Shown here: piece after piece, positions 24,057 to 25,424 of the stretch
Layout: the number at the start of each line of letters is the position of its first letter
Position numbering within the stretch: position 1 is the first letter of the stretch
Assembly (NCBI GenBank): GCA_937936675.1
Contig: CALDDL010000339.1
Coordinates: forward strand, 1 to 25,424
Direction: 5' to 3'
Source: an uncultured bacterium
GTDB taxonomy: Bacteria > Bacteroidota > Ignavibacteria > Ignavibacteriales > Melioribacteraceae
DNA: 25,424 nucleotides
Translations under genes and position numbers: made by a program
The notes under the pieces: model-generated
The model's input: only the letters and a program-made list of their open reading frames with translations
Told to the model about the DNA's origin: nothing
Database searches by the model: none

Positions 24057-25148
24057 TTAAAATTCCTTTAGTGACAAAAGTTGTTCGCGGATTTTTTGGT
24101 ATCCGGGTTTAATTACATTATAAATATAGTGAAGTCTTTCTTTATAAGGAATGAACGAAGATTTCATAGCATTAATATTTAGCTTTTCGATATCATCTAA
24201 ATTAATTCCGAATTTATTGCTTGCAGTTAAATACTCATTTGTAAGAGTAGTATTACTCATTAATCTATCATCTGTATTTAAGAATACCCTAAATTTCTCT
24301 TTATATAAAGAAATAAATGGATGATTTTCTAATTTATCAACGGCACCGGTATGAACATTACTTAAAAGATTTATTTCTAGGGGTAATCTTGTATCTAGAA
24401 TATATTGAGCAAGATCACCAAGAGCAACGATTTTACCGTTTTTATCATAAATTATATCTTCTCTTAATCTTGTGGCATGACCGATCCTATGAGCACCACA
24501 TAATTGAATTGCCTGCCAAATAGATTCTTTTCCGAATGCTTCTCCGGCATGGATAGTAATATTAAAATTCTCTCTTTTTATAAATTGGAACGCATCTATA
24601 TGTTTTTTAGGAGGATAGCCACCTTCTTCACCTGCTAAATCGAAGCCAACAACACCATTTCTCCTAAAATTAACCGCAATTTCCGCTATCTCAAGCGTGT
24701 TTTTCATATTTCGCATTCCGCAAAGAATAAGTCCAAAGCCAACACCAAATTTTTCTTTCCCTTTTTGAAGTCCGGCTAAAACTGCTTTGACAATATCTTC
24801 ATAATAAAGCCCTTTTGACTGGTGAAATACAGGAGCAAAACGGGTTTCTACATAACAAACTCCATCAAGATACATATCTTCCATCATTTCAAAAGCTATA
24901 CGCTCAAGGGATTCTTTAGTCTGCATAACAGCGATTGTATGCTCAAAACCTTGTAAATACTCAACTAAATTTCCTTTATTAGCACCTCTAAAAAACCATT
25001 CTGCTAAATTTGCAGGATCATTTGTCGGGAGTTTATTATATTTGATTTCCTTTGCTAATTCAATAATTGTAGAGGTTCGCAATCCACCATCAAGGTGGTC
25101 ATGAAGTAATACTTTTGGTGCTTTTTGGATTATTTCTTCTTTTTTCAT
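24057..25148 (-). CDS. add: Adenosine deaminase family protein
   Basis: The protein has 363 residues from ATG 25148; a TTG 18 nt further upstream is in frame but lies inside the promoter-proximal leader. Zinc ligands H16 and H18 are in LLHDHLDGGLR, and H200 in ITIHAGEAFG comes with catalytic E203. H224 is in HRIGHATRL, and D293-D294 are in NTDDR. All catalytic residues of the ADA family are present. The GFDLAGEEGGYPPKKHIDAF block resembles the adenosine deaminases of Actinobacteria. Two small changes from the usual pattern are GHAT in place of GHGV, and Arg after NTDD where Pro is common. The most likely reaction is adenosine or deoxyadenosine to inosine; members of this family can also deaminate aminofutalosine, so substrate is not proven. 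Confidence 0.88.
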   Translation of the reverse strand: MKKEEIIQKAPKVLLHDHLDGGLRTSTIIELAKEIKYNKLPTNDPANLAEWFFRGANKGNLVEYLQGFEHTIAVMQTKESLERIAFEMMEDMYLDGVCYVETRFAPVFHQSKGLYYEDIVKAVLAGLQKGKEKFGVGFGLILCGMRNMKNTLEIAEIAVNFRRNGVVGFDLAGEEGGYPPKKHIDAFQFIKRENFNITIHAGEAFGKESIWQAIQLCGAHRIGHATRLREDIIYDKNGKIVALGDLAQYILDTRLPLEINLLSNVHTGAVDKLENHPFISLYKEKFRVFLNTDDRLMSNTTLTNEYLTASNKFGINLDDIEKLNINAMKSSFIPYKERLHYIYNVIKPGYQKIREQLLSLKEF

Positions 25149-25167
25149 AGTATTCTTTTTTTTCAAA

Positions 25168-25198
25168 CAAAAATATCCTTTTTAATTCTGATATTCAA
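25168..25198 (-). promoter_or_regulatory. Bacteroidetes-type promoter candidate upstream of add
   Basis: On the minus strand, TTG (25198-25196) is followed after 20 bp by TATTTTTG (25175-25168), an exact match to the TAnnTTTG -7 element of Bacteroidetes housekeeping promoters. The predicted transcript would start roughly 15 nt before ATG 25148. The short leader and A-rich sequence fit this. Confidence 0.5.
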
Positions 25199-25306
25199 TC
25201 AAATGGGATTTAAAGATAATCAACTACAAAATGACCTTGATTAAAAGTAGTACAAATCGTTAAATTGCGATATTAATATCAAATTATTATATCTAAGGAG
25301 TAGAAA

Positions 25307-25424
25307 TGAAACGCGTTTTAATAATTTTAAGCATAGTCTCGATGGGTTTGGGTTTTTCTGCCTTTCAATGTGCTTCTGCCGAATTGACCGGCGCTAAGTT
25401 ATATATAAATCAAAAGCAATATGA
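25307..25424 (+). CDS. N-terminal part of exported, probably TPR-containing protein (3' end outside window)
   Basis: ATG 25307 is preceded by AAGGAG at 25296-25301. The 39 visible residues start MKRVLIILSIVSMGLGFSAF, a signal peptide, followed by Cys22 and then ASAELTGAKLYINQKQYE. Either lipoprotein processing at Cys22 (the lipobox AFQC is imperfect) or signal peptidase I cleavage after ASA is possible. The segment after it looks like the first helix of a tetratricopeptide repeat (AKLYINQKQYE), as in envelope TPR proteins of this branch. It is divergent from add, with about 158 nt between the two starts. Confidence 0.6.

Noticed and set aside
25149..25166. TTG at 25166 as start of adenosine deaminase
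   Set aside because: It lies almost at the predicted transcription start and would leave no leader; ATG 25148 gives a normal N-terminus before the HDH motif.
25270..25281. Perfect 12-bp palindrome GATATTAATATC between the divergent add and TPR-protein genes
   Set aside because: Only two of twelve bases are G or C and the surrounding DNA is AT-rich, so it may be chance; no second copy or regulator gene is nearby. It remains a weak operator candidate only.
1..25424. Possible defence system, prophage, transposon, CRISPR array, tRNA or rRNA
   Set aside because: Both strands were read for transposases, integrases, nucleases, repeat-spacer patterns and RNA gene hallmarks, and none was found; nearly all bases are covered by recognisable housekeeping or envelope genes.

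Overview
The window reads as chromosomal core genome of an AT-rich, Gram-negative bacterium of the Bacteroidota/Chlorobiota/Ignavibacteria branch; Ignavibacteria or Melioribacter-like is my best guess. The signs are a type IX secretion (T9SS) C-terminal sorting domain, a PorV/PorQ-family outer-membrane protein, a GWxTD-domain protein, a TonB-dependent receptor, an ATP synthase operon that stops after atpG, and one promoter-like site of the Bacteroidetes kind (TTG, 20 bp, TAnnTTTG). No phage, IS element, CRISPR array, tRNA or rRNA was seen.

Layout. (1) 1-6170, plus strand: the 3' part of a TonB-dependent receptor, a 1075-residue T9SS cargo protein and a PorV-family protein, closed by a strong terminator at 6200-6235. 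(2) 6328-19885, plus strand: 19 genes with gaps of 60 nt or less, bounded by terminators on both sides. The order is an envelope block (GWxTD protein, LpxL-like acyltransferase, GT9 heptosyltransferase, membrane M23 peptidase, bactofilin), the ATP synthase block (atpZ, an AtpI-like membrane protein, atpB-E-F-H-A-G, with atpD and atpC absent), and a translation/secretion block (ffh, rpsP, khpA, rimM, trmD, rplS), closed by a terminator at 19896-19919. (3) 19925-20692, plus strand: a divergent MqnA-like protein that starts a few bases after that terminator, followed by a hairpin that could terminate in both directions. (4) 25148-20838, minus strand: a tight four-gene run of adenosine deaminase, an unknown 113-residue protein, urocanate hydratase and a phosphoglycerate dehydrogenase. 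(5) 25307 to the edge, plus strand: the start of an exported protein, probably a TPR protein.

How the genes fit together: the first block is surface and secretion machinery; the large array joins envelope assembly, energy coupling and ribosome maturation in one direction; the minus-strand group handles purine, histidine and serine metabolism. The most unusual sequence-level feature is a 66-bp in-frame segment inside the conserved sugar-nucleotide-binding motif of the GT9 gene. It is flanked by 11-bp direct repeats, and removing it would restore the usual motif spacing. Other points worth a look are the divergent MqnA-like gene abutting a terminator, the mixed catabolic/biosynthetic minus-strand operon, and the cargo-plus-PorV gene pair. 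I did not find a convincing wholly new system; most of the window is well-conserved housekeeping content.
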